This document shows, piece after piece, positions 54,016-61,856 of a stretch of 64,000 nucleotides of DNA. The first letter of the stretch is position 1. Every line of letters starts with the position of its first letter. The notes under the pieces are model-generated. The model saw nothing but the letters and a program-made list of their open reading frames with translations, had not been told where the DNA came from and did no database searches. Both the position numbers and the translations under genes were made by a program. The DNA is from Novosphingobium clariflavum (lineage in GTDB: Bacteria; Pseudomonadota; Alphaproteobacteria; Sphingomonadales; Sphingomonadaceae), in the NCBI RefSeq assembly GCF_026420865.1, contig NZ_JAPCWC010000003.1, positions 342,779 through 406,778 of the forward strand, in the 5' to 3' direction.

Positions 54016-55035
54016 TCAGGCCTTGCGAACGAGGACCATCGTCTGGTTGAGCAACTGGTAGGCGATTTCACCGAAGGTCACTGGCCCTGCGGCGCCGCCG
54101 ATCGCGACACCCTCCAGTTTCCCGAACAGGAAATTGAGAATGCAGTTGCAGGACCATAGCGCATCGTCCGTGGCGCGGGTGGCCAGGGCCCGGCGGAAGG
54201 CCTGGGCATAATCGCCGACCGGACCGGCGAAGGCGTAATCGACGCCGGGGAACACCGGGGCATAGAGTTCGACAAGCCCCTTTGCCGTGTCGATCGACTT
54301 GAGCGAGGCGTTCACTTTCGCGCCGCCAAAGTCACCGACCAGCGGCAGGTCGCCACCTTCGCGGCCGCGTTCGACGACATAGTCGCAAAAGCGTTTGCGC
54401 TGTCCGTTCACCTGGCACCACTCAGGCGTAAAGCCGGCTTCCTCGAAATGGATGACGTCGCCGCCATCCGGACCGAAGATGTTGACGATCTCGAGAAGGG
54501 CGTCGGTGTCGTCGGTGAAGGTCACGTGGGCGACGGCCACCGCGTCGCTGAGTGCCTTTCCTGCGCGGCCGTCATAGACGAAGGCCTGGGCGCCGGGCTC
54601 GGCAAGGTCGTAACCGGCAATCCAGCCGATTGTCGGGCGCATGAATGCCATCGGATAGGCGGCCGCGTTCTGGGCGAATTCGGTGTGGCAATGCGATCCG
54701 GCAGGGATGACCGCGAGGGCAAATCCCTGGTCCGGGGCCTCACCCGAGATACAGGCGAGTTCGTGGGCGCTGTACGTGCCGATGGAAACATCGCCGATCG
54801 CGGCAAGATCGGTGACGAAGACTTCCTTGTCGGAAATCACCCGGCCGCCGGATTCGGTCATGAAGTAGGGCGACGTTCCTCCGATCCAGTCTCCATGCGG
54901 AAGCGCGTCAAGCGCGGCCTTGCGGCCTGCGAGGCTGAGACGGGCACCGGCGCGGATCATGTCGGCGACGGTATCGACAGGCATCAGGCCGTTGACGGGG
55001 GTCCCGTCACAGACGAGCGAGCTGGGCGACTTCAT
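54016..55035 (-). CDS. Conserved 340-aa protein, possibly FIST-like; function unknown
   Basis: About 339 residues, soluble, no signal peptide. Notable stretches: PHGDWIGGTSPYFMTESGGR near residue 46, GFALAVIPAGSHCHTEFAQN, FGPDGGDVIHFEEAGFTPEW, and a C-terminal block with LWSCNCILNFLFGKLEG then GPVTFGEIAYQLLNQT. The end (Cys-rich strand followed by a GEI motif) reminds me of FIST sensory domains, but this is a weak comparison. TTG 55041 or ATG 55035 may start it; GGGAGCG lies upstream of both. It overlaps the end of the upstream 71-aa gene (55007), implying translational coupling. Confidence 0.7.
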   Translation of the reverse strand: MKSPSSLVCDGTPVNGLMPVDTVADMIRAGARLSLAGRKAALDALPHGDWIGGTSPYFMTESGGRVISDKEVFVTDLAAIGDVSIGTYSAHELACISGEAPDQGFALAVIPAGSHCHTEFAQNAAAYPMAFMRPTIGWIAGYDLAEPGAQAFVYDGRAGKALSDAVAVAHVTFTDDTDALLEIVNIFGPDGGDVIHFEEAGFTPEWCQVNGQRKRFCDYVVERGREGGDLPLVGDFGGAKVNASLKSIDTAKGLVELYAPVFPGVDYAFAGPVGDYAQAFRRALATRATDDALWSCNCILNFLFGKLEGVAIGGAAGPVTFGEIAYQLLNQTMVLVRKA

Positions 55036-55222
55036 TTGCAAGTGAACGCTCCCACTTCTGGAAATAGCTGTAGATCTCGGTGGCTTTTGTGGCGGGTGGA
55101 TCCTTGCTGAGCTCCAGCCGCTTGATCAGCATCTGGGTGCCAAGGTGGCTCGTCTGAATGCGCGACAGCCCTCCACTGGCCAGGCGCCCCCAGACCGGAG
55201 AATTCGACGCAGGTAGTGACAT
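55007..55222 (-). CDS. Small 71-aa protein, unknown function
   Basis: A 71-residue protein (MSLPASNSPVWGRLASGGLS) with a good ribosome-binding site CGGGAG eight bases before ATG 55222. The C-terminal half is basic and helical (QMLIKRLELSKDPPATKATE, SYFQKWERSLANEVAQ). No signal, membrane segment or known domain is visible. Its end overlaps the start of the 341-aa gene by about 30 bases in another frame, so the pair should be made together. Confidence 0.68.
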   Translation of the reverse strand: MSLPASNSPVWGRLASGGLSRIQTSHLGTQMLIKRLELSKDPPATKATEIYSYFQKWERSLANEVAQLARL

Positions 55223-55322
55223 GACCGCTCCCGATCGTTGGTTGCGGCACGATTGGTAACCCGGCGGTTGCTAACCGCGGGTTCGGGCTGGATCGGGACT
55301 TGTGCGGAGCTTGGCGGTCAGT

Positions 55323-56753
55323 TCATGGCAGACGTTCAAGCAGGTCTTTCGCGAAGGCCGTCAGCGTGTCGTCACGCGCGCCCATCACCACGATACGGTC
55401 AGCTGGCCGGGCGATCTGGACGATGCGCTCTGCACAGTCCGCGCGCGAGGGCACGTATTCGGCTTTCCCGCCGTCCTCCTCGATCAGGCGCACGATCCGC
55501 TCGCTGCCTTCGGACCGGTCAACCGTGCCGCCGAAATAGACCGGATCGCACAGGATCGTCATGTCGTCGGGCCCGAGTTTCGTCGCCAGCACCTCAGCCA
55601 GCTCTTGGCCCATCTGCTTGAGCGGGCCGTAACCGTGCGGCTGGAAGAACGCGATCACGCGGCCGGTGTGAGCCTTGAGCGTGGCGAGCGTGGCTGACAC
55701 CTTGTCCGGATTGTGGCCGAAATCGTCGATCACCGTTACGCCCGAGGGCGAGGTGCCGACGATGTCGAACCGGCGGGCAAGACCCGCGAAGCTGCCCAGC
55801 GCCTCTACTGCCTCGGCCACCGAAACCCCGGCGGCATTGGCCGCGGCGATTGCGGCGAGCGCGTTGTAGAGGTTGTGGCGCCCCGGCACTTTCAGCGCCA
55901 GCGCATGGGAAGTTCCGTCGCGGCGGTCTTGCACGGTAGCGGTCAGCGAAGTCGGCCCTTCGACCACATCGCTCGCACCGATCTGCGCATCCGGCGAGGC
56001 AATGCCGAAGGTCACCAGCGCCTGGGCATGCGGGGCGAGGGCGGCGGTCTCCGCATCGTCGAGATTGATCGCGCAGGTGTCCGCGCGGCCAAGGAAATCG
56101 CCGAAGAGCTGGCGCAGTTCCTCAAGGCTCTTGTGGTCGAGGCTGACGTTGCCCAGCACCGCGACTTTCGGGCGATAGAGCGCGATGGAGCCGTCGCTTT
56201 CGTCCACTTCCGACACGAAGGCGTTGCCTTGACCCACCCGGGCGCTGGCGAAAGGCGCGTCGGGGGTGGCGAAGTTCTTCATCACCGCGCCGTTCATGAT
56301 CGTGGGATCGCGGCCCGCATGGGTCATGATCCAGCCGGTCATGCCGGTCACGGTCGACTTGCCCGAAGTGCCGCCGATGGCAATCCCGAAGGGGGCGGCG
56401 TTGAACAATGTCGCCAGAAGCTGCGCGCGGCTCATGCGCGGGCAGCCAAGCTCCTTCGCCCGCATCACTTCCGGCACCGTGTCTTCCACCGCCGCCGAGG
56501 CGACCAGCGTCTGCACCGCGCCGGAAATGCCGCTGCCGTCTTGCGGGTGCAGTTCGAAGCCAAGGCTTTCCAGCCAGGCGAACTTCTCGGGCGTGCGGCC
56601 CTGATCGCGGCTGCGGTCCGATCCCGCGACGTGCGCGCCGTGTCCGCGAAGGATCAGCGCGAGCGGCAACATGCCCGATCCGCCGATGCCGCAGAAGAAC
56701 CAGGGATGTCCAGAAAGGTCGTTGGTGCTGAGGTCGTGATGCTCGGAAGTCAT
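55323..56753 (-). CDS. Mur ligase family protein (MurC/Mpl-like)
   Basis: A 476-residue three-domain Mur ligase: Rossmann N-domain (WFFCGIGGSGMLPLALILRG, GSDRSRDQGRTPEKF), central ATP domain with the P-loop IGGTSGKSTVTGM, an unusual TSGKST in place of THGKTT, and C-domain VIDDFGHNPDKVSATLATLK with FFQPHGYGPLKQMGQELAEV. MurC adds L-Ala to UDP-MurNAc; Mpl adds the recycled tripeptide. Its divergent neighbour is an LD-carboxypeptidase, which favours a recycling (Mpl-like) role; main murC is expected in the division cluster elsewhere. ATG 56753 chosen. Confidence 0.85.
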   Translation of the reverse strand: MTSEHHDLSTNDLSGHPWFFCGIGGSGMLPLALILRGHGAHVAGSDRSRDQGRTPEKFAWLESLGFELHPQDGSGISGAVQTLVASAAVEDTVPEVMRAKELGCPRMSRAQLLATLFNAAPFGIAIGGTSGKSTVTGMTGWIMTHAGRDPTIMNGAVMKNFATPDAPFASARVGQGNAFVSEVDESDGSIALYRPKVAVLGNVSLDHKSLEELRQLFGDFLGRADTCAINLDDAETAALAPHAQALVTFGIASPDAQIGASDVVEGPTSLTATVQDRRDGTSHALALKVPGRHNLYNALAAIAAANAAGVSVAEAVEALGSFAGLARRFDIVGTSPSGVTVIDDFGHNPDKVSATLATLKAHTGRVIAFFQPHGYGPLKQMGQELAEVLATKLGPDDMTILCDPVYFGGTVDRSEGSERIVRLIEEDGGKAEYVPSRADCAERIVQIARPADRIVVMGARDDTLTAFAKDLLERLP

Positions 56754-56806
56754 GACGCTTCGGTATGCGGCCTTGTTCGTCCTGACAACCTCGATAGGAA
56801 GGAGCC

Positions 56807-57634
56807 ATGACCCGTATCGCAGTTTGTGCACCGTCCACCCCGATCACCCGCGAGGATGCGGAGGCCGTCGTCGCTCTGGCGGCTGCCGAATTCCCGGATG
56901 TGGAACTGGTGATCCACGATCAGTGCTTCGAAGTGGAAGGCCATTTCGCCGGCAGCGACGCGCAGCGGATAGCGGCGCTGGTGGAATGCGCCAACGACCC
57001 CTCGGTGGACGCGGTGTGGTTCGCGCGCGGCGGATATGGTGCGTGCCGGGTTGCGGAAGCGGCTATCGGCAAGTTCACTCATGACGCGCAGGCCAAGACT
57101 TTCCTTGGTTATTCCGACGCAGGCTATCTGCTGGGCGGGCTCTACCGCGCGCGGATCGGCAAACCCGTTCACGGACCAATGCTCGCCGATATCCGGCGCG
57201 AGGGCGGGGCCGAGGCGGTGCGCCGCGCGCTGCGCTGGCTGACCGGCGATGCCTCGGGCGTGGAGCCCACCGGCGACGATCACCCACGTGTCGCTTTCAA
57301 CCTGATGACGCTGGCGATGCTCTGCGGCACCCCGCTGATGCCGGGACTGGCCAAGCATGTCGTGCTGGTGGAGGAAGTTTCGGAGTATCTCTACGCCGTG
57401 GACCGACTGTTTTTCCACCTCACCGCGCACCTTGGGGGCGTGGCTGGCCTGCGTCTCGGCCGGGTCAGCGACGTACCCGAGAATGACCGGCCGTTCGGCG
57501 CGGAGGCAGAGGAAATCGCCCGCCACTGGTGCGCGCATCACTCGATCCCTTACCTGGGCAGCGCCGATATCGGACATGACGCGATGAACCGGATTGTTCC
57601 CTTCGGGCTTGCCGAGCGGCCTCAAGGTCAATAA
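56807..57634 (+). CDS. LD-carboxypeptidase (peptidase family S66)
   Basis: A 275-residue serine peptidase of the LdcA family, which trims the terminal D-Ala from murein tetrapeptides in the cytosol. WFARGGYGACR and nucleophile S103 in FLGYSDAGYL are family landmarks; the Glu lies in LVEEVSEYLYAVDRLFF and the His in SADIGHDAMNRIVPFGLA, completing a Ser-Glu-His triad. ATG 56807 with AAGGAG upstream. It is divergent from the Mur ligase with only 53 bases between. Confidence 0.93.
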   Translation: MTRIAVCAPSTPITREDAEAVVALAAAEFPDVELVIHDQCFEVEGHFAGSDAQRIAALVECANDPSVDAVWFARGGYGACRVAEAAIGKFTHDAQAKTFLGYSDAGYLLGGLYRARIGKPVHGPMLADIRREGGAEAVRRALRWLTGDASGVEPTGDDHPRVAFNLMTLAMLCGTPLMPGLAKHVVLVEEVSEYLYAVDRLFFHLTAHLGGVAGLRLGRVSDVPENDRPFGAEAEEIARHWCAHHSIPYLGSADIGHDAMNRIVPFGLAERPQGQ

Positions 57635-57711
57635 CGCGCCGCGCCACATATAGAGATTCACAAACCGGCAGGGCTCAGTTGCAAGCCCGCCGGACAGAAG
57701 GAGCCGCCAAG

Positions 57712-58647
57712 ATGCGTGCATTCGTTTTTCCGGGACAGGGCAGCCAGAAGGTTGGCATGGGCGCCGAACTCGCCGAAGCCAGCGCCGTCGCGCGTGAGGT
57801 CTTCCAGGAAGTGGACGAGGCGCTCGGCCAGAATCTCTTCCGCGTGATGACGCAGGGCCCCGAAGAGGAACTGACCCTTACCGAGAACGCCCAGCCGGCG
57901 ATCATGGCCAATGCCATCGCCGTCCTGCGCGTGCTGGAGAAGGAAGGCGGCATCTCGCTCGCCGACAAGGCGGACTTCGTCGCCGGCCACTCGCTGGGCG
58001 AATATACCGCGCTTTGCGCTGCCGGCGCCTTCAGCCTTGCCGATACCGCGCGTCTGCTGAAGCTGCGCGGCCAGTCGATGCAGGCGGCCGTTCCGGTCGG
58101 CCTCGGCGCCATGGCCGCGCTGCTGGGCGCGGACATCGAAAAGGCCAGCGAACTCGCCGCCGCTGCGGCTGAGGGCCAGGTCTGCACCGTCGCAAACGAC
58201 AACGACCCCACGCAAGTCGTGATCTCCGGCCACAAGGAAGCCATCGAGCGCGCCGTCGCGCTGGTGAAGGACTTCGGCATCAAGCGCGGCGTGCTGCTGC
58301 CGGTGTCGGCGCCGTTCCACTGCCCACTGATGCAGCCCGCTGCGGATGCCATGGCCGAAGCCCTGGCCAAGACCGCTCCGGGCAGCCTGCATGTGCCGCT
58401 GTTCGCCAACGTCACCGCATCGGTCGTCACCGATCCCGCCGAAGTGCAGCGCCTGCTGGTCGAGCAGGTCACCGGCCGCGTCCGCTGGCGCGAAAGCGCG
58501 ATCGCCATGCGCGAGGCGGGCGTCGAGACGTTCGTCGAACTCGGCGGCAAGGTGCTCGGCCCGATGATCAAGCGTTCGGCCGGCGAGGTGGAAGTGATCT
58601 CCGCCGTGACCATGGCCGAGATCGAGGAACTGGCGAAGGGCCTCTGA
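57712..58647 (+). CDS. fabD: Malonyl-CoA:ACP transacylase
   Basis: A 311-residue enzyme loading malonate onto acyl carrier protein for fatty acid synthesis. FVFPGQGSQKVGMGAEL opens it; the nucleophile is S94 in AGHSLGEYTALCAAG; the His is in VSAPFHCPLM; FANVTASVV and VELGGKVLGPMIKR complete the pattern. ATG 57712 follows AGGAG; an upstream in-frame extension is unneeded. fabG follows after about 120 bases. Confidence 0.97.
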   Translation: MRAFVFPGQGSQKVGMGAELAEASAVAREVFQEVDEALGQNLFRVMTQGPEEELTLTENAQPAIMANAIAVLRVLEKEGGISLADKADFVAGHSLGEYTALCAAGAFSLADTARLLKLRGQSMQAAVPVGLGAMAALLGADIEKASELAAAAAEGQVCTVANDNDPTQVVISGHKEAIERAVALVKDFGIKRGVLLPVSAPFHCPLMQPAADAMAEALAKTAPGSLHVPLFANVTASVVTDPAEVQRLLVEQVTGRVRWRESAIAMREAGVETFVELGGKVLGPMIKRSAGEVEVISAVTMAEIEELAKGL

Positions 58648-58765
58648 TCCGCGCGCTGCGATGGCATGCCGGGCTTGACCCGGAGCACTCTAAGGTTTGA
58701 AGAAAGGCCCCGTCCAGCGGGCCGTCGCTGCCGTTCAGGCAGGCGATTCACGGAGATTTGAAAAG

Positions 58766-59530
58766 ATGTTCAACCTCAACGGAATGACCGCTCTCGTCAC
58801 CGGCGCCTCGGGCGGCATCGGTTCCGCTGTCGCCCGCGCGCTGGCCGCGCAGGGTGCGCGCCTCGCGATCTCGGGCTCGAATGCCGACAAGCTGCGCGCC
58901 TTCCGCGACGAGCTGGACGAGCACACCCCGCAGCACCTGCAGGACGTTGACCACGTTGCCATCGCCTGCAACCTCGGCGATGCCGATCAGGTCGAAAAGC
59001 TGGTTCCCGCCGCGCTCGAATCGCTGGGCAAGATCGACATCCTGATCAACAACGCCGGCATTACCCGCGACAACCTGGCCATGCGCATGAAGGACGAGGA
59101 GTGGGATCAGGTCATCAAGATCAACCTCGAATCGACCTTCCGCCTGATGCGCGCCGTGACCAAGCCGATGATGAAGGCGCGCTTCGGCCGCATCATCAAC
59201 GTCACCTCGGTCGTCGGCACCACCGGCAACCCTGGCCAGATGAACTACTGCGCGGCGAAGGGCGGCATCACCGCCATGTCGAAGAGCCTCGCGCAGGAAC
59301 TCGCCAGCCGTAACGTCACCGTGAACTGCATCGCGCCGGGCTTCATCCGCACCGCGATGACCGACGTTCTGCCCGATGCGCAGAAGGACGCGCTCAACGG
59401 CCGCATCCCGATGGGCCGCATGGGCGAGGGCGAGGACATCGCCTCCGCCGCCGTGTTCCTCGCCTCTAAGGAAGCGGGCTACGTCACCGGCCAGACGATC
59501 CACGTCAACGGCGGCATGGTGATGATCTGA
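58766..59530 (+). CDS. fabG: 3-oxoacyl-[acyl-carrier-protein] reductase
   Basis: A 254-residue NADPH-dependent short-chain reductase. Cofactor motif TGASGGIG at 12-19, NNAG at 96-99, and catalytic S148, Y161, K165 (NVTSVVG, NYCAAKGG). It performs the first reduction of fatty acid elongation. ATG 58766 follows GGAGA; usual family length (about 246). Only one base separates it from the following acetyltransferase gene; acpP, the usual next gene, is not here. Confidence 0.97.
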   Translation: MFNLNGMTALVTGASGGIGSAVARALAAQGARLAISGSNADKLRAFRDELDEHTPQHLQDVDHVAIACNLGDADQVEKLVPAALESLGKIDILINNAGITRDNLAMRMKDEEWDQVIKINLESTFRLMRAVTKPMMKARFGRIINVTSVVGTTGNPGQMNYCAAKGGITAMSKSLAQELASRNVTVNCIAPGFIRTAMTDVLPDAQKDALNGRIPMGRMGEGEDIASAAVFLASKEAGYVTGQTIHVNGGMVMI

Positions 59531-59531
59531 G

Positions 59532-59999
59532 ATGATGTCGGGTATTGCGCGGATGGTGAGGGTGGAGCCCTGCGATCCGCGCGATCCCGATGCCATTTGC
59601 GTGATGGAGCGCCTCTCCGGGGCGCTCGTCACCCTCACCGGCGACGGCGGTACGTCGTCGTTCGATCCGGCAGAAGTGCTTCTACCCCGTGCACAGTTCG
59701 TAGTCGCCCGGGACGCGCAGGGCGCCGTGATCGGTTGCGGCGCCTATCGGCCGCTTGAAGGCGATGTCGCCGAAATCAAGCGCATGTATGCCGAGCAGCG
59801 CTGCGGCGGGGTGATTCTCGCCCATCTCGAAGCGGCGGCGCTGGCCGATGGCTACCGTGCCGCGTCGCTTTCCACCCGGCGCGTGAACGTGCGGGCAGTC
59901 TCGTTCTACGCACGGCATGGCTACAGCGAAATCGCGCCTTACGGCCGTTATGCGGATCGGCCGCAATCGATCTGTCTCGGGAAGTGTCTCAGCCCCTAG
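59532..59999 (+). CDS. GNAT family N-acetyltransferase
   Basis: A 155-residue GNAT protein: ARDAQGAVIGCGAYRPL (beta strands), EIKRMYAEQRCGGVILAHLE carries the acetyl-CoA pyrophosphate loop (here QRCGG, a slightly degenerate Q/RxxGxG/A) and ALADGYRAASLSTRRVNVRA, FYARHGYSEIAPYGRY the C-terminal motif. It starts one base after fabG so is translationally coupled to fatty-acid genes. Substrate unknown. A second ATG lies three bases on. Confidence 0.88.
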   Translation: MMSGIARMVRVEPCDPRDPDAICVMERLSGALVTLTGDGGTSSFDPAEVLLPRAQFVVARDAQGAVIGCGAYRPLEGDVAEIKRMYAEQRCGGVILAHLEAAALADGYRAASLSTRRVNVRAVSFYARHGYSEIAPYGRYADRPQSICLGKCLSP

Positions 60000-60361
60000 C
60001 CGTGAACGGCGCCGTCGGCATCGACGATCCTGGCGCCCAACCTTCCGGCAATGTCCCGCGCAACGGCGAGGATCGAGTGTCCGTCCGGTTCCGGATCCGG
60101 CGCGCTGAAGCTGACGGTGCCGTTGGGCGACCACCAGAGCGCGCGCAGCCAGCCGTCATAGCCGTCGCGCCATACTTCCACGTCGCCGCCGCGGTTGGGC
60201 ATCACCACCCATTCCTGCGTGACCGGATTGAGGGCATTGGCGTCGCCCTCGGCCAGTCTGACCCCCTCGATGCCGAGGATCGCCTGTTTCCATTCGGGCA
60301 GGGTTATCGGCTTGATTTCGCCGCTCTCATCCTTGCGTTCAATGCGCAGACCGTAAGACAA
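59996..60361 (-). CDS. Conserved hypothetical protein (121 aa)
   Basis: A 121-residue soluble protein beginning MSYGLRIERKDESGEIKPIT. It has a helical start (LPEWKQAILGIEGVRLAEGD), then strands with WVVMPNRGGDVEVWRDGYDG and WWSPNGTVSFSA, and a C-terminal helix (ILAVARDIAGRLGARIVD). I have seen similar small proteins in many bacteria without a function. It overlaps the GNAT stop by four bases on the opposite strand. Confidence 0.7.
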   Translation of the reverse strand: MSYGLRIERKDESGEIKPITLPEWKQAILGIEGVRLAEGDANALNPVTQEWVVMPNRGGDVEVWRDGYDGWLRALWWSPNGTVSFSAPDPEPDGHSILAVARDIAGRLGARIVDADGAVHG

Positions 60362-60650
60362 GTCGTTAGCCTCCCACGATTTAGGGGGAATTGAGGGTGC
60401 AGTGCAGCATGCTCCGGGGCGGCGGTGAGGGCAAGGGGAAGGTGCCTTGGAGCCCGGATCGTGCGACGGGATGTGCCGGAACCCGTCAAATCGGGGCAGA
60501 ACCCCCGATTTATCCCCAGATTCGCCGGTTCCAGGCCATTACTCGCTTGCCGCAAGCCTTACGTTCGTTAGAGATATTCGTCCTGAAATTCGGGATTGTC
60601 CGTGTCAACCGGGCGTCCCAAGCCCGACCTAAGGGGGACCTGAGGCTGAC
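60362..60650. promoter_or_regulatory. Region upstream of dnaN with hairpin and DnaA-box-like site
   Basis: Contains AAATCGGGG (60488-60496), loop CAGAAC, CCCCGATTT (60503-60511), a perfect 9-bp stem, directly followed by TTATCCCCA (60510-60518), one mismatch from the TTATCCACA DnaA box. The dnaN ribosome-binding site GAGG lies about eight bases before its ATG. Only one DnaA-like site is present, so this is not an origin. Confidence 0.45.
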
Positions 60651-61769
60651 ATGAAGGCCACCATCGAACGTTCCACGCTCCTGCGCTGCCTTAGTCACGT
60701 GCAGTCCGTCGTCGAGCGGCGCAACACCATTCCCATCCTGTCGAACGTGCTGATCGAGGCATCGGGCAACGGCTCCCTGCGCATCATGGCGACTGACCTC
60801 GACTTGCAGGTTGTCGAAACCCTCGGCGCGGTTTCGGTCGAGCAGGCCGGCGCCATCACCGTTTCGGCGCACCTCCTGTTCGACATCGCGCGCAAGCTGC
60901 CTGACGGCAGCCAGGTCAGCCTCGACGCGGCGGACAACCGGATGGTCGTCAAGGCCGGTCGCAGCCGCTTCCAGCTGCCAACGCTGCCGCGCGACGACTT
61001 CCCGGTCATCGCCGAGGGCGAACTGCCGACCAGCTTCGAAATCCCCGCCGCCGTGCTGGGCCAGCTGATCGACCGCACCCGGTTCGCGATTTCGACCGAG
61101 GAAACGCGCTACTACCTCAACGGCATTTTCCTCCACGTCACCGACGAGGAACTGAAGGCCGCCGCCACCGACGGCCACCGTCTGGCCCGCTTCACCCTGC
61201 CCCGTCCCGACGGCGCGCAGGGCATGCCCGACGTGATCGTGCCGCGTAAGTGCGTAGGCGAACTGCGCAAGCTTCTGGAAGAAGCGCTGGACACCAACGT
61301 TCTGGTGGATCTCTCGGCCAGCAAGGTGCGCTTCACGCTGGGCGGCGAGCATGGCGTGGTGCTGACCAGCAAGCTGATCGACGGCACGTTCCCCGATTAT
61401 ACGCGCGTGATCCCGACCGGGAACGACAAGCTGCTGCGCATCGATCCCAAGAGCTTCTTCGAGGGCGTGGACCGCGTGGCCACCATCGCCACCGAGAAGA
61501 CCCGCGCCGTCAAGATGGCGCTGGAACAGGACCGCGTGACGCTTTCGGTCACCTCGCCCGACAATGGCACGGCTGCCGAAGAAGTTCCCGCGGACTATTC
61601 GGCCGATGGCTTCGAGATCGGCTTCAATGCCAACTATCTCAAGGACATCCTCGGTCAGATCGACGGCGATACGGTCGAACTGCACCTTGCCGATGCCGGT
61701 GCGCCGACGCTGATCCGCCAGGACGACAAGAGCCCGGCACTCTACGTGCTGATGCCGATGCGCGTCTGA
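60651..61769 (+). CDS. dnaN: DNA polymerase III beta sliding clamp
   Basis: A 372-residue clamp with three repeated domains: MKATIERSTLLRCLSHVQSV (domain I), FAISTEETRYYLNGIFLHV with AAATDGHRLARFTLP (domain II), and the C-terminal hydrophobic-cleft end LYVLMPMRV. It tethers polymerase to DNA. It stands alone: neither dnaA nor recF is adjacent, as is common in alphaproteobacteria. A terminator follows. Confidence 0.98.
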   Translation: MKATIERSTLLRCLSHVQSVVERRNTIPILSNVLIEASGNGSLRIMATDLDLQVVETLGAVSVEQAGAITVSAHLLFDIARKLPDGSQVSLDAADNRMVVKAGRSRFQLPTLPRDDFPVIAEGELPTSFEIPAAVLGQLIDRTRFAISTEETRYYLNGIFLHVTDEELKAAATDGHRLARFTLPRPDGAQGMPDVIVPRKCVGELRKLLEEALDTNVLVDLSASKVRFTLGGEHGVVLTSKLIDGTFPDYTRVIPTGNDKLLRIDPKSFFEGVDRVATIATEKTRAVKMALEQDRVTLSVTSPDNGTAAEEVPADYSADGFEIGFNANYLKDILGQIDGDTVELHLADAGAPTLIRQDDKSPALYVLMPMRV

Positions 61770-61786
61770 CGGCGCTGAACCGCACA

Positions 61787-61825
61787 CGAAAAAAGGGCCG
61801 GGACGTAAGTCTCGGCCCTTTTTTT
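61787..61825. terminator. Terminator after dnaN
   Basis: AAAAAAGGGCCGGGAC, tetraloop GTAA, GTCTCGGCCCTTTTTTT: a long stem (one G-U pair) with seven Ts on + and six Ts on minus, so it can serve both dnaN and the convergent GGDEF-EAL gene. Confidence 0.93.
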
Positions 61826-61856
61826 GTTCGGGGGGATTGTTCGATTTGGGGCGTGG

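Noticed and set aside
60362..60650. Possible replication origin upstream of dnaN
   Set aside because: Only one near-consensus DnaA box, no AT-rich unwinding element and no dnaA nearby.
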